Assembly: GCF_000369805.1 (NCBI RefSeq)
Contig: NZ_KB850224.1
Location: 3,514,460-3,578,459 of the forward strand
From: Acinetobacter sp. NIPH 2100
Lineage (GTDB): Bacteria > Pseudomonadota > Gammaproteobacteria > Pseudomonadales > Moraxellaceae
Reading direction: 5' to 3'
DNA: 64,000 nt
The notes below the pieces were generated by a model that made no database searches, had not been told where the DNA came from, and worked only from the letters and a program-made list of their open reading frames with translations. A program made the translations under genes and the position numbers. Of this stretch, positions 37,365-47,330 are shown one piece after another. Position 1 is the first letter of the stretch, and every line of letters starts with the position of its first letter.

Positions 37365-37928
37365 TTAAATATTTTGTTTCTCGATCCACTGAATCGAACT
37401 CACGCGGAATAATTCACACGCACCATCGCCAATACCACCTGGCGTCAGTGATGATTTCCAAACCAGATCCTTATCACGAATCTCGACCAGCTCACCTTTT
37501 AACTGCACTAAATCTCCACGCTTCACCTGCTTGATTTGTTTGGCAATTTCAGGATTGGCAGGAATAATGTGCATATTGGACACCATTTTAATCGCTTGAT
37601 CTGGTGGCACAGGCAGTTTGGTCATTTTCCAATTCAGATAACGGTCATACTGACGAACGTCAATCGTCCGTGCAATCTCAGGTTCAGCAAAAAGACCTAG
37701 GCTGACAGCATAGTCAATCGGAGAAAATTTAGCTTGTTCATCATCATGGTAGACTTTTGATCCGAGAATACGGAAGTTGCCATCAAAAGGCTTAAGGACT
37801 GAAATCGATTGATATTTCACAACTGGTGATAAACCATTGGCGATATTATATTCATCCCCACTGGTCGATGCATGTGTTTGCCCAATTGCAACAACCATGC
37901 ATAAACTCATCCATAGACGTTTCTTCAT
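37365..37928 (-). CDS. Periplasmic protein of unknown function
   Basis: 187 residues. GAGGA precedes the ATG; signal peptide cleaved near THA-STSG. The mature part has a GLSPVVKYQSISVLKPFDGNFRILGSKVYH strand block, an RYLNWKMTKLPVPPDQAIKMVSNMHIIPAN segment, and an OB-like closing part RGDLVQLKGELVEIRDKDLVWKSSLTPGGIGDGACELFRV. That last segment recurs in conserved uncharacterised secreted proteins of Gammaproteobacteria. No enzyme motif is visible. Confidence 0.7.
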   Translation of the reverse strand: MKKRLWMSLCMVVAIGQTHASTSGDEYNIANGLSPVVKYQSISVLKPFDGNFRILGSKVYHDDEQAKFSPIDYAVSLGLFAEPEIARTIDVRQYDRYLNWKMTKLPVPPDQAIKMVSNMHIIPANPEIAKQIKQVKRGDLVQLKGELVEIRDKDLVWKSSLTPGGIGDGACELFRVSSIQWIEKQNI

Positions 37929-38096
37929 GGCTCAATCATCCTCAAAATAACGAAAAACTTAGAAAAGCAGTTCTCTTCATAGTATGCTTAGATGGTGAAA
38001 AAAAGTGCTTTATTTGGTAACAATCCAGCTCACTTTAGTCATGTTTTTGTGGTTTAGTTACCGTATCCTCTTTTCTGAATCAACGAATGGAATTCT

Positions 38097-38732
38097 ATGA
38101 TTTACCAATTCTATCAACGTCGGGTGTTTCCTCATTTACTCAATCAAGTCATGCAAACGGCAAGCTTAATGGATCGACGTCGTGAATTACTGCTGCCGAT
38201 TGAAGGTGAAGTTCTCGAAATTGGTTTTGGTACAGGCCTAAACATTCCCTTTTATGGCAATGTGGATTCAGTGTACGCCTTAGAACCCAATCCTGATATT
38301 TATCTGTTGGCGGTTGATCGTGTGCAACATGCGCCCTTTTACGTGAAACATGTTCAATCCAGCGCAGAGAAACTGCCTTTTGCAGATGCATCTCTGGATC
38401 ACATTGTCTCAACTTGGACCTTATGCAGCATTGCGCATTTAGACCAAGCACTGGCAGAAATCTATCGAGTTCTTAAACCGACGGGAACCTTTCATCTGGT
38501 TGAGCATGTCAAACATCCAAGCTCTGCTAAAATACAGTCTTTGCAAACGTTGCTGACCCCAATTCAAAAACGCATTGCCGATGGCTGCCATCTGAACCGA
38601 GACATTGAACGTCAGCTCTTACAAGCCAAATTTAAATTCATCGAAAAAGAATATTTTGATGCAGAAGGTATTCCAATGCTTGCACAGACCATGCTGTTGG
38701 CACGTGTGCAAAAATTAGAGATTGCTCATTGA
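38097..38732 (+). CDS. Class I SAM-dependent methyltransferase (UbiE/METTL7-like)
   Basis: 211 residues. Motif I VLEIGFGTGLNIPFYG (about 39-54), YALEPNP at the end of strand 2, then LPFADASLDHIVSTWTLCSIAHLDQAL and LKPTGTFHLVEHVKHPS. The GFGTGLN form and EHV segment are like phospholipid or METTL7-type methyltransferases. The 3' end overlaps the convergent COG4741 gene by seven bases. Confidence 0.85.
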   Translation: MIYQFYQRRVFPHLLNQVMQTASLMDRRRELLLPIEGEVLEIGFGTGLNIPFYGNVDSVYALEPNPDIYLLAVDRVQHAPFYVKHVQSSAEKLPFADASLDHIVSTWTLCSIAHLDQALAEIYRVLKPTGTFHLVEHVKHPSSAKIQSLQTLLTPIQKRIADGCHLNRDIERQLLQAKFKFIEKEYFDAEGIPMLAQTMLLARVQKLEIAH

Positions 38733-39196
38733 TCATCAAAATCAATGCGCAAAGTTTCAAAACGGATACGCCCTTCTGTTACCGCTTGAGCAATGGCCTG
38801 CTGTCCTTTGCTTAAGCGCGCCCCACCACTTTTAATATCCAATAAAATAACTTCAATATCTTCGGCGGTGCCATCACCATCGCGAAAGTCGGTATAACCA
38901 TCAAAAATAACGTAATCAACGGGATCGCCTAAAAACTTGGCATCGCTTGGCAGATAGCGAAATTCAGGCAAGATCGGTGCAAATTGTTCAGCCATTTTGC
39001 CTTTCAATACTGCACGACTGGTGTTCACACTACGCTTCTGCGCATCAAGCAAAGCCTGTTTATGTTCCAGTTCAAGTTCAGCGATATATTTTTCATACTC
39101 TGCCTGAATCCGACCGTTACGTGTGCTCGACAAAATAATTGTGGTGATGACGACACCAATACAACCACCAATCAGCATTGCAAGCCAAACCGACAT
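38726..39196 (-). CDS. COG4741-type protein, Holliday-junction-resolvase-related, membrane-anchored
   Basis: 156 residues with AAGGAAGG before the ATG. One N-terminal membrane helix (about 3-24), a coiled-coil stretch (EYEKYIAELELEHKQALLDAQKRS), then a nuclease-like domain with KMAEQFAPILPEF, PVDYVIFDGYT and VILLDIKSGGARLSKGQQ. The D...(E/D)xK arrangement is that of predicted endonucleases distantly related to archaeal Holliday junction resolvases. Activity is unproven. Divergent from the ParA-like gene, 132 bp away. Confidence 0.75.
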   Translation of the reverse strand: MSVWLAMLIGGCIGVVITTIILSSTRNGRIQAEYEKYIAELELEHKQALLDAQKRSVNTSRAVLKGKMAEQFAPILPEFRYLPSDAKFLGDPVDYVIFDGYTDFRDGDGTAEDIEVILLDIKSGGARLSKGQQAIAQAVTEGRIRFETLRIDFDDQ

Positions 39197-39328
39197 ATCA
39201 AACCTTCCTTTTCTGTGCTGCCGCTATTTAACTGCAACATTAAACTTTTGTCATGTGTAACACACTCGACGCAAAAAGATGCTAAGGTATGAATGAATAT
39301 GAGCGCATAGTTAAATAAATCTAATTTC

Positions 39329-39973
39329 ATGAAGACAATATTAATCGCAAATCAAAAAGGTGGCTGTGGCAAGACTATGACAGCTATTACACTCGCTGCC
39401 GCATTATCACAAAAAGGCTATAAAGTCGCGCTGGCAGATGCTGACAACCAAAAATCATCATTACAATGGTTAAAGCAACGCCCTGAAACTGTCACAGGCA
39501 TTCAAAGTCTGGATTGGCGACATGAAAAATCGATTGGTGAAGCGCCCAAAAATTTAGATTATTTAATTATTGATGCTCCAGGCGCACTCTCGGGTGAACA
39601 TGCCGAACAATTGATCAGTGAAGCACATGCAATTGTGACCCCATTACAGCCCTCTTTCTTTGATATCGATAGTACTCGTCGCTTTTTAAAACATCTGCAA
39701 GACATCAAACGTATTCGTAAAGGCAAAGTGCAAATCTTGCTGATTGCCAATCGAGTCAAACCAAACAGCGCCAGCTCAAAGGATATTCAAGACTTCTTTA
39801 GCAAAATTGAACAAGATCCTGTGGCATGGATTTCAGAACGCAGTGCTTATGGTACTTTGGCGATGCAAGGGCTCAGTGTTTTTGATAAAACCCAGAAAAA
39901 TTATGTCAGCATCCAAAGCCAATGGCAGCCTGTTTTAAATCAGTTGGTGGATGATCCCAGCGAGTGGTTCTAA
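39329..39973 (+). CDS. Orphan ParA-family ATPase
   Basis: 214 residues. Deviant Walker A KGGCGKTMT (10-18) with the signature lysine, switch I LADADNQKSSLQWL (about 35-48) and LDYLIIDAPG near 77-86. The family positions plasmids, chromosomes or protein complexes on the nucleoid or membrane. No ParB and no parS-like palindromes are seen near, so a chromosomal orphan (MipZ/ParC/PpfA-type) is more likely than a plasmid remnant. Confidence 0.85.
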   Translation: MKTILIANQKGGCGKTMTAITLAAALSQKGYKVALADADNQKSSLQWLKQRPETVTGIQSLDWRHEKSIGEAPKNLDYLIIDAPGALSGEHAEQLISEAHAIVTPLQPSFFDIDSTRRFLKHLQDIKRIRKGKVQILLIANRVKPNSASSKDIQDFFSKIEQDPVAWISERSAYGTLAMQGLSVFDKTQKNYVSIQSQWQPVLNQLVDDPSEWF

Positions 39974-40095
39974 GCTTTGCAAAGAAACGTAATCTTTTGA
40001 TATCAAATCTTAAAAGTGGAAAATGAAAATTTCCCTTAAGCGCTTTTTCAGTTAAGATGGTTTTATTCAATTTCTAGCACTAGAGAAATACTATC

Positions 40096-41190
40096 GTGCA
40101 ACAATACGCTCCCATTTTACAACGCGTTTTGCTGTTTGGACTGTTCTTTGTCCTGCTCTTTTTGGGATTTAGTATTCTCAAATACTTTATTGTCCCTGTC
40201 CTTTGGGCCGCAATTATTGCTTATATGACTTGGCCTGTTTATCTATGGGTACAACGTCGTTTCTTTGGTGAAAACCGACCAACACTTAATGCCACCCTGA
40301 TGATCACGGTGGTGATTTTAGTGATTGGTGTCCCTTTTATCTGCGCGATTTTTATGTTGCAGCTGGAAGGTCGTAATTTATATTTTAATTTACAACGACA
40401 ACTGTTTTCAGGTCATGTACAAGTGCCTGAGTTTATTAAAAACCTGCCCATTATTGGTCAAGACATCAGTCGTACCGTCAATGAACTGAGTAACGACCCG
40501 AATAGTATTACCAAGAATATTGCTGAGTGGATCCAAAGCCACCTGAGTTATGGTCGTTTTGTCCTTAGCGAAATTAGCCGTAATTTGGTCAAGCTGACCT
40601 TTGCCCTGATGACCTTGTTCTTCTTCTACCGTGATGGGCAAATGATCTTGGCGCAAGTCAGCCGCGCCTTGGAAATGGTGATTGGTCCACGCGTACATCA
40701 TTATCTGGATACGATTTCTGAAACTACACGTGCTGTCGTTTACGGTGTCGGTTTAACTGCGGTTGCACAAGCCTTGTTAGCGGGTCTCAGTTATTTTGTT
40801 GCAGGCGTACCGAATCCAATGCTGTTGACTATGGTCACCTTTATTTTGGCGCTGATTCCTTTTGGTACTCCAATTTCATATCTCGGTGTGGGGCTGTGGT
40901 TATTTGCTCAAGGTCAGACCATGGAAGCCATTGGCGTTGTGGTTTGGGGTGTACTGATTGTGAGCAGCTCGGATAACGTCATTCGCCCGTTGGTGATTTC
41001 AGGTGCGACCCAGATTCCATTCATTTTGATTATGTTTGGAGTTTTAGGTGGTATTGCCAGCTTTGGTTTGGTGGGTCTATTCATTGGTCCAGTGATTTTA
41101 GCGATCTTGCTGGCGATCTGGCGTGAATGGCTGCATGAAAATGTCGATGAACCTGTTGTAGCTCTGGAAGCACCACCTGAACCGAAGTAG
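40096..41190 (+). CDS. AI-2E family transporter
   Basis: 364 residues from a GTG. Eight predicted membrane helices in the family order, with a periplasmic or cytosolic stretch between the second pair (about 105-155) and the conserved C-terminal segment SSSDNVIRPLVISGATQIPFILIMFGVLGGIASFGLVGLFIGPVIL. Members of this family (YdiK, TqsA, PerM) export signals or ions; the substrate here is unknown. Confidence 0.88.
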   Translation: MQQYAPILQRVLLFGLFFVLLFLGFSILKYFIVPVLWAAIIAYMTWPVYLWVQRRFFGENRPTLNATLMITVVILVIGVPFICAIFMLQLEGRNLYFNLQRQLFSGHVQVPEFIKNLPIIGQDISRTVNELSNDPNSITKNIAEWIQSHLSYGRFVLSEISRNLVKLTFALMTLFFFYRDGQMILAQVSRALEMVIGPRVHHYLDTISETTRAVVYGVGLTAVAQALLAGLSYFVAGVPNPMLLTMVTFILALIPFGTPISYLGVGLWLFAQGQTMEAIGVVVWGVLIVSSSDNVIRPLVISGATQIPFILIMFGVLGGIASFGLVGLFIGPVILAILLAIWREWLHENVDEPVVALEAPPEPK

Positions 41191-41298
41191 GTTCGTTTTG
41201 TTTAATTTTTTGTCATCAATTGATTAATGTCGCTTGCGAGATATCTCTGACTTTGTTTGAATCGTCAAATAAAGATAATTTATAAGGATATCTTCGCA

Positions 41299-41880
41299 AT
41301 GACATCAATGCTTCAAAAACTTTCTTTACTGAGCTGTTTGAGCTTAAGTATCGCGGCCTGTTCCTCAGTTGCTTTAGATAACAATGCGTCAAAAATTCAA
41401 ACGCAGGCCAGCACGGCTGATCAAAAACAGTTAATCCAAGTCTATCAAGTTGATGCGAAAGGCATTGGTGCTTCGATCGGAACTGTTGCATTCCAACAAA
41501 CCCCAAAAGGCTTACTCATTACACCAGCACTTTGGAAACTGTCTCCAGGTGAACACGGCTTCCATATCCATGAAAATCCATCCTGTGAAGCTGCTTTAAA
41601 AGATGGAAAAATGGGTGCAGCACTGGCGGCAGGTAGCCATTTAAATCCGGAGAAGGTTGCACATCATGGTACGCCAGAAACGGGACATTTAGGTGACCTT
41701 CCCGTGTTGGTGGTCAATGATAAAGGTTTTGCGACCACCCCTGTGATTGCACCACGTTTAAAGCTGGCTGATATTCAAAATCGTGCCATCATGATTCACG
41801 TGGGTGGTGACAACTATTCAGATACACCAAAACCTTTAGGTGGTGGCGGTGATCGTATCGCTTGCGGTGTAATTAAGTAA
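41299..41880 (+). CDS. sodC: Cu-Zn superoxide dismutase, lipoprotein form
   Basis: 193 residues from the ATG at 41299, with AAGGA upstream; longer frames add no signal. Lipobox SIAAC (Cys about 21). The SOD fold is evident: copper ligands in GEHGFHIHENPSC, zinc region AGSHLNPEKVAHHGTPETGHLGDLP, and C-terminal MIHVGGDNYSDTPKPLGGGGDRIACGVI with the second disulfide Cys. It removes superoxide in the periplasm. A lipoprotein anchor is known for some bacterial SodC proteins. Single gene. Confidence 0.94.
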   Translation: MTSMLQKLSLLSCLSLSIAACSSVALDNNASKIQTQASTADQKQLIQVYQVDAKGIGASIGTVAFQQTPKGLLITPALWKLSPGEHGFHIHENPSCEAALKDGKMGAALAAGSHLNPEKVAHHGTPETGHLGDLPVLVVNDKGFATTPVIAPRLKLADIQNRAIMIHVGGDNYSDTPKPLGGGGDRIACGVIK

Positions 41881-42137
41881 TTTGAATACTGTGGGTATCT
41901 ATCAAGTTATCCACAGTTGCTCTGCTTTTAGGCAGTTTTATTTATTTTCCAGTTTCACAATAACAAAATACAACTGAGCATGAATTTTGCATCTTATCTC
42001 TTATTTGAAGAATCAAGTATTTGAAAGATCATGCAAATATTTATGCTAAAAAATAGTGCCCGTTGCTGGCGAACAATGCTTTCCTTTGGGAAATTTATTC
42101 GTATGATGAAACCAGAACATTTCAAAGAATAAGAATC

Positions 42138-44288
42138 GTGAAAAATTTATCTACCCTGTTCAATTGCTTTCGCTCCAACTCGATTCTTCTTTATTGCCTG
42201 CAAATCTTAATTGTGCTGTGTGGTACAACCCTGCTGTTACATCAGCTCGGTTTTGGACAACTGATCGTTCCTGTCACCTTAGGCGCCATTGCTGCGGCAC
42301 TGACCGATTTTGATGATCGTCTCAGTATTCGTTTACGTAATCTGATTTATGTCTGTGTGCTGTTCTTTAGCGTGAGTACTATTTTAGAGTTTCTCGCACC
42401 CTATAAATTTTGGTTCATTGTCTATCTCAGTCTTTCCAGTGCGGCATTAGTTCTTTTAGGCGCATTGGGGCAACGTTATGCAAGCATTTCCTTTGGGACG
42501 ATTTTACTTTCGATCTATACCATGTTCGGTCTAGGCGAATATCCAGATTGGTATCAGCAACCGAGTTATTTTGTCTTGGGTGCCTTATGGTACGGACTAA
42601 CCTCAATCCTATTTTTTATTATTCGCCCAACCTTGCCTTTACAAGAAAAAATATCAACCATTTTTCAGGATATTGCAGACTTACTACAGGCCAAATCACG
42701 CCTATTCGATCCAGATAATCGGAACAATGTTGAGACTTTATTGTTTGAACTTTCGCAAAAGAATACGCAAGTTGTAAATAGCTTGAATCAAGCCAAGAAC
42801 TCATTGTTGACTCGCTTAAAAGCATCACGGGTCAACAGCACCAGTATTTATTGGCTCAATTTGTATTACTTTGCCCAAGACATGCATGAACAAGTCACTT
42901 CCAGCTATCTGCACTATGAAAAAATTCATCAAAACTTTAACCGAAGTGATTTGATTTTCCGTATTCAAAAAAATATGCAGCTACAGGCTTTAGCTTGCCA
43001 TGATTTAAGCCAAGCCATTTTACATCATCAAACTTTTCAACCGAGCGAGCCTGCCAGTACTGCACTGGAAAATCTCGAATATTCCATGCAGGATTGGGTC
43101 CAACAGCATCCGGATAATCTTGAAGTCAAAAATCTGGAACTGATCTTAAATAATTTAAAAAGTGTGCATGAGCAATTTGCTCAACTGCAACTTAATCAAA
43201 ATATCGAACAGCTTTCACCGCAGCAACATCAAGACCACCTCAATTTGCTCGATGATGATATTCAAGGCGTGCAAGATCTTATTTTGAAAATCAAACAACA
43301 GCTCAGCCCTCAGTCTGCATTGTTTCGTCATGCTGTTCGTTTGGCGGTGATTTTTGCCATTGGGTATGCCATTTCCTTGTTGCCCTTTGCCCAAAATGGC
43401 TATTGGATTTTACTTACCAGTTTATTTGTCTGTCAGATTACCTACTTTGCCACCAAGAGCCGTCTCAAGCTCAGAACGATCGGTACTTTGCTCGGTGTGT
43501 TGTTAGGGATTCCCATTCTGTATTTTGTTCCCAGTATTGAGGGGCAACTGGTATTGACTGTGATTTGCGGGGTATTATTTTTCTATTTAAGACAAAAGAA
43601 ATATGCACTTGCCACCGTAATGGCAACCTTGATGGTGCTGCTGATTTTTAATTTAAAAGGTGCGGGCTTTAGTATTATTCTGCCACGAATTATCGATACC
43701 TTTATTGGCTGCGCAATTGCATGGTTGGCGGTCAATTTCATTTGGCCAGATTGGAATTTCCGTAATATTTCCAACAATATCAAGAAAAGCAATCAAACCA
43801 TGCTCGAGTATCTGCATGTGGTGGTACAGCAATATCATCAAGGACGCCAACTTGATCTGAAATATCGAACCACACGACGTGCGGCACACAATGCACAAAT
43901 CGAGCTCTCCAATATGATTTCCAGTCTGAGTACTGAACCTCAGCCCAATCAAGAACTGATCCAACATGCCTTTCGTTATCTGGTTTATAGTCATAGCCAA
44001 TTGAGCTATGTCTCTGGTTTGGGACATCAACGTGAAAAAATCGAAGATGACAAAATCCTCGATCTGCTGGATAAAATTGAACAACTACTCCAGCAAAGTC
44101 TGGTCGAACAAGCCCCCATTCAACAAGATCATCTGGAACATTTACTGACAGAAATTGAGGCCTTCAATCGGCAAGAACAGGTTTCTAAACAACATCCATT
44201 GTTGTTAAAACAAATGAGTCTGCTGCTAGAAACTTTGACTGAATTGGTTTCGTTAAAAAATAAGCTGCTCAGCTTAGAAATTAAGTGA
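42138..44288 (+). CDS. FUSC/YccS-type membrane efflux protein
   Basis: 716 residues from the GTG at 42138; an upstream TTG at 42063 would add 25 polar residues not usual for the family. The plan is that of YccS/YhfK: a block of about six membrane helices (20-170), a cytosolic helical domain (about 170-395), a second membrane block (405-545) and a C-terminal cytosolic helical domain. The second block carries the FUSC motif LTSLFVCQITYFATKSRLKLRTIGTLLGVLLGIPIL. Related proteins (AaeB) export aromatic acids. Substrate unknown. Confidence 0.85.
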   Translation: MKNLSTLFNCFRSNSILLYCLQILIVLCGTTLLLHQLGFGQLIVPVTLGAIAAALTDFDDRLSIRLRNLIYVCVLFFSVSTILEFLAPYKFWFIVYLSLSSAALVLLGALGQRYASISFGTILLSIYTMFGLGEYPDWYQQPSYFVLGALWYGLTSILFFIIRPTLPLQEKISTIFQDIADLLQAKSRLFDPDNRNNVETLLFELSQKNTQVVNSLNQAKNSLLTRLKASRVNSTSIYWLNLYYFAQDMHEQVTSSYLHYEKIHQNFNRSDLIFRIQKNMQLQALACHDLSQAILHHQTFQPSEPASTALENLEYSMQDWVQQHPDNLEVKNLELILNNLKSVHEQFAQLQLNQNIEQLSPQQHQDHLNLLDDDIQGVQDLILKIKQQLSPQSALFRHAVRLAVIFAIGYAISLLPFAQNGYWILLTSLFVCQITYFATKSRLKLRTIGTLLGVLLGIPILYFVPSIEGQLVLTVICGVLFFYLRQKKYALATVMATLMVLLIFNLKGAGFSIILPRIIDTFIGCAIAWLAVNFIWPDWNFRNISNNIKKSNQTMLEYLHVVVQQYHQGRQLDLKYRTTRRAAHNAQIELSNMISSLSTEPQPNQELIQHAFRYLVYSHSQLSYVSGLGHQREKIEDDKILDLLDKIEQLLQQSLVEQAPIQQDHLEHLLTEIEAFNRQEQVSKQHPLLLKQMSLLLETLTELVSLKNKLLSLEIK

Positions 44289-44310
44289 GCAGAAAATCAA
44301 AGCAAAAAAC

Positions 44311-45549
44311 TTAATGTATTCCTTGCTGTTCACGGGCTTGCATATGCTGTTTCAAAGTATGGCGTGGTGAACTAAACCACAACACGATCAAGACCACACT
44401 TGCCAAAGCAAAAGCCCAGATATGGAAATGCGTATACAGCACTCGAACCAATTCTATCACCACAAAGTAGCTGATCATCATCAGCATAGATACCGCAGCT
44501 GCGACTGTTCCCTTGGAAACTTCGGAAGACATCAGTGCAAAGCGGTACATCACCGAGAAACTAATCCCCTCACCAAGGCTGATTAAAGTCATCCCAATCA
44601 ATAAACAAGGCACCAGATAAGCCTGCCAAATCACACCCAGTACCAAGAACAGCGTGCCTAGCAACATAATCGGCAAACCCAACAAGATGGTTTTACCCAG
44701 CGGGAAACGATCAATGATTTTGATCAAGATGATATTGCCGGCAATGAGGCCAAAGAACACAGGGAATTGTGCGAGACCATATTGCACGCTACTCAACTTC
44801 AACTCATCTACAAGAATGATCGGAGATAAGGCAATCCATAGCATCAAAGGCATACCGACCATGGGCAAAGCAATACTAAGCCCCAAGAAACGGCGATTGC
44901 TGAATACCTTTTTAAAGTCATCAAAAATATGGCTAAAAGGTTGTTTTGGTTGTTTACGGCTTTCCTGAGTGGATGGCATAAATTTCTTTAAACCAAACCA
45001 ACTGATGAAAGACACCGCCGCAATGGCGACAAAGCCCCAATGCCAAGAGACATAATCAATCAGGAAAGCACCGAGTACAGGACCCAACAACGGCGCAAGC
45101 AAAGAAATATTTGCCATCAATGCCATGACTTTAATGGCGTCACGCTCTTCAAAAGTTTCCTGAATGGCCGCATAACCAACCGCAGAAATGACACTGAGAC
45201 CCATGCCCTGTAGAAAGCGCAAAGTCAGAAACTGTTCAATATTATGCGTCAATAAAATTAGTAAACAGCACAGCGTGAAAAATGCCACACCTGCCAATAG
45301 CACTTTTTTACGGCCGAGTCGATCCGAAAGCGGTCCCAACAGCCATGCGACACTGGCACCACCCAACAAATAAAATGACATTGACGACGGTGCCCACGTT
45401 GCACTGACCGCAAATTGTTCTGTAATCGACAGCATCGCAGGCTGAATCAAGTCATTACCGATATAAACTGAAAATTCGAATAGCACCAAAGCTAAAGGAA
45501 ACATGAGCGTTATACGGTTTAACGTCATGTTCTGATTATTCGTCATCAT
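44311..45549 (-). CDS. craA: MFS multidrug efflux protein of the MdfA/CraA type
   Basis: 412 residues from the ATG at 45549, chosen because MdfA and CraA proteins begin close to the first helix; the frame runs upstream to a TTG at 45594. Twelve membrane helices. MdfA hallmarks are kept: the membrane-embedded acidic residue in LVLFEFSVYIGNDLIQPAML, LGPLSDRLGRKK (motif A), VGYAAIQETFEERD (motif C region) and ASEVSKGTVAAA-type segment near 340. It matches the CraA chloramphenicol/drug-proton antiporter known from A. baumannii. Which drugs this orthologue exports is inferred. Confidence 0.88.
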   Translation of the reverse strand: MMTNNQNMTLNRITLMFPLALVLFEFSVYIGNDLIQPAMLSITEQFAVSATWAPSSMSFYLLGGASVAWLLGPLSDRLGRKKVLLAGVAFFTLCCLLILLTHNIEQFLTLRFLQGMGLSVISAVGYAAIQETFEERDAIKVMALMANISLLAPLLGPVLGAFLIDYVSWHWGFVAIAAVSFISWFGLKKFMPSTQESRKQPKQPFSHIFDDFKKVFSNRRFLGLSIALPMVGMPLMLWIALSPIILVDELKLSSVQYGLAQFPVFFGLIAGNIILIKIIDRFPLGKTILLGLPIMLLGTLFLVLGVIWQAYLVPCLLIGMTLISLGEGISFSVMYRFALMSSEVSKGTVAAAVSMLMMISYFVVIELVRVLYTHFHIWAFALASVVLIVLWFSSPRHTLKQHMQAREQQGIH

Positions 45550-45706
45550 GTTTTGTTCACAAAAATAACCAACTGGCGTGCCTCCCATTTTCAACGATAG
45601 AAAATAGGATCATCACCACAAGATTTTATGGTTTAAGATTTAAATTTTGATGTCATGCTGTGAGAAGGCATGTGATAAACGTGAAAACACCGTATTCACA
45701 AGGTGT

Positions 45707-45832
45707 ATGAAGAAAAACGATTTATTACGTGAGCTTGGTAAATGTTTTACCTTTTGGCAAAAATTGCCACGCGCAACTTTAGCACTTTTTAAAAATGACC
45801 GCAATTTAAACAGTCCAAAAGGCAAAGATTGA
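45707..45832 (+). CDS. Possible 41-residue basic small protein
   Basis: A short open frame with ATG at 45707, opening MKKNDLLRELGKCF and ending in a basic Asn/Lys tail. An AAGG lies only three nt before the ATG, too close to be a good ribosome site. It lies in the 350-bp gap between craA and a lipoprotein gene. I do not recognise it, and it may be chance. Confidence 0.2.
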   Translation: MKKNDLLRELGKCFTFWQKLPRATLALFKNDRNLNSPKGKD

Positions 45833-45902
45833 GATGTGTATAAGCAAAAAGTTATCCACAATTTTGCTTATGTTTTCTCCAACCCTGCAATTGAATTGCC
45901 GA

Positions 45903-46274
45903 TTATGGGCATAACTCAAATTGGAAACTTTGCGTATTTTCACCTCTGGCACATTGATAACTTTGCTTCTTGTTCACCACTTTCCAAACATCCTGATCGC
46001 GTTTTAATTGATATTGTGTACGGACAGCAATGACTGAATCATCTAACTGCGCTTGTTCAACAGTGACCTGCGCATCAGTTGGATTTTCGGCGCGGTTAAA
46101 TTGCTGATCTATTTTTAAATTGTTTTCTTCATGAAACAGATCCGGCTGATCCGATAAAATCGCGTGCATTACCGTACTCTTTTGCACCGTTGCCTGCTGC
46201 TGAGATTGGGGAATCGGCTGATTACACGCACTGAGTAATAATATGCAGCCTAAGATCATCGCAATTTTATGCAT
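45903..46274 (-). CDS. Small lipoprotein, unknown
   Basis: 123 residues from the ATG at 46274, which has GGAGAGG five nt upstream; the open frame extends 34 codons further but lacks this site. Lipobox LLSAC (Cys 16). The mature part is Gln-rich, then a strand-rich block with Val-rich segments and RTQYQLKRDQDVWKVVNKKQSYQC and a last Cys pair. It may be a DUF-type small periplasmic lipoprotein. Divergent from the DUF4349 gene. Confidence 0.72.
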   Translation of the reverse strand: MHKIAMILGCILLLSACNQPIPQSQQQATVQKSTVMHAILSDQPDLFHEENNLKIDQQFNRAENPTDAQVTVEQAQLDDSVIAVRTQYQLKRDQDVWKVVNKKQSYQCARGENTQSFQFELCP

Positions 46275-46454
46275 TTTGTACCTCTCCAATCCATTTTGCT
46301 CATTTATGCTACTATGCAAAACTAAATTGCCACGCAACAAAATGTATGTGGCGTGCATTAAATTTGTTGTCATCATGCAAGATGATGATCATAACAAATG
46401 ATTAAAAAAACACAGTTTATAACATCAAAATCACCTTACTTTGGACATGCCGAT

Positions 46455-47330
46455 ATGTCAGATTTAGCGAAGAATTTAAGCATTATTTTAATCTTGGGTA
46501 GCACTTTGGCTGCCTGTTCCAAACATCCAGAAGGTGCAGCAAGCGATGCAGCTGTCGCAACTGAAAGTGCTGCAATGGACAGTACTGCTGCTCAAGAAAA
46601 TGCAGTTCAAAATCCAGAACAACTGGTCAGCAATCAACAGAGTGCTTTAGAGCAAAACCGTCAATTGGTGAAAAGTGCACAACTGCAATTTGAAGTGAAA
46701 GATGTGTTAAAAACCACCTCTGCACTGGAACAACAATTACTGCAATACAACGGCTATATCGAAGAAAAACAGATTAATTATCAAGTCAGTGATCGGTCTG
46801 AGCGTGATCGAATTGATGGCAGTGTCGACATCTATGAAAAAATTACCCCGACTGTTCAGCTCACAGTCCGCATCCCCAATGCGCAGGTGACCACTTTCCT
46901 AAATAATTTATTGCCCCTCATGCTGAACTTTAATACTCAGAGCTATGAAGCCAAGCGTTATGAATTAAAACTGCTCGAAGAAAAACTGAATTCCGCCAAT
47001 CAAAGTAACAGCGGATCAAATGCCGTTAACAATCAGTTGCAGCAACTGACCAATTTAGAAGTCAAAGATCGGTTGGCTTATAGCACCATTCGACTGGAGT
47101 TCTTCCAGCAGTCACAAGTGCGTAAAACCCATGATCTCAACATCCATCGCATTGCGACATTGGACAGTGATCCACTACTCAGTCGAGTTTGGGAAGCCAT
47201 TAAAATTGGACTGTATGGCTTTAGAGAAACCATCATTTGGCTAGTGATGCTATGGCCGCTGTATTTAGCGATTGTGATTTTATGGGGGCTTCGTCGTTGG
47301 TATAAAACTAAAAAATCAAAAGCCGAATAA
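46455..47330 (+). CDS. DUF4349 lipoprotein
   Basis: 291 residues from the ATG at 46455, giving a lipoprotein signal with lipobox LAAC (Cys about 22); the ATG at 46398 would give an extra 19 polar residues. The DUF4349 domain spans roughly 65-250: LVKSAQLQFEVKDVLKTTSALEQQL, YNGYIEEKQ, a VQLTVRIPNAQVTTFLN strand, a coiled coil (YELKLLEEKLNSANQS) and a C-terminal membrane helix (about 255-280) with a basic end. Two-ended anchoring is typical. Function of the family is unknown. Confidence 0.85.
   Translation: MSDLAKNLSIILILGSTLAACSKHPEGAASDAAVATESAAMDSTAAQENAVQNPEQLVSNQQSALEQNRQLVKSAQLQFEVKDVLKTTSALEQQLLQYNGYIEEKQINYQVSDRSERDRIDGSVDIYEKITPTVQLTVRIPNAQVTTFLNNLLPLMLNFNTQSYEAKRYELKLLEEKLNSANQSNSGSNAVNNQLQQLTNLEVKDRLAYSTIRLEFFQQSQVRKTHDLNIHRIATLDSDPLLSRVWEAIKIGLYGFRETIIWLVMLWPLYLAIVILWGLRRWYKTKKSKAE

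Noticed and set aside
39329..39973. ParA as part of a plasmid partition system
   Set aside because: No ParB, parS-like repeats, replication or mobility genes nearby, and core genes on both sides.
41888..41917. ACTGTGG...CCACAGT stem after sodC
   Set aside because: Long 16-nt loop and no T tract; too weak to call a terminator.
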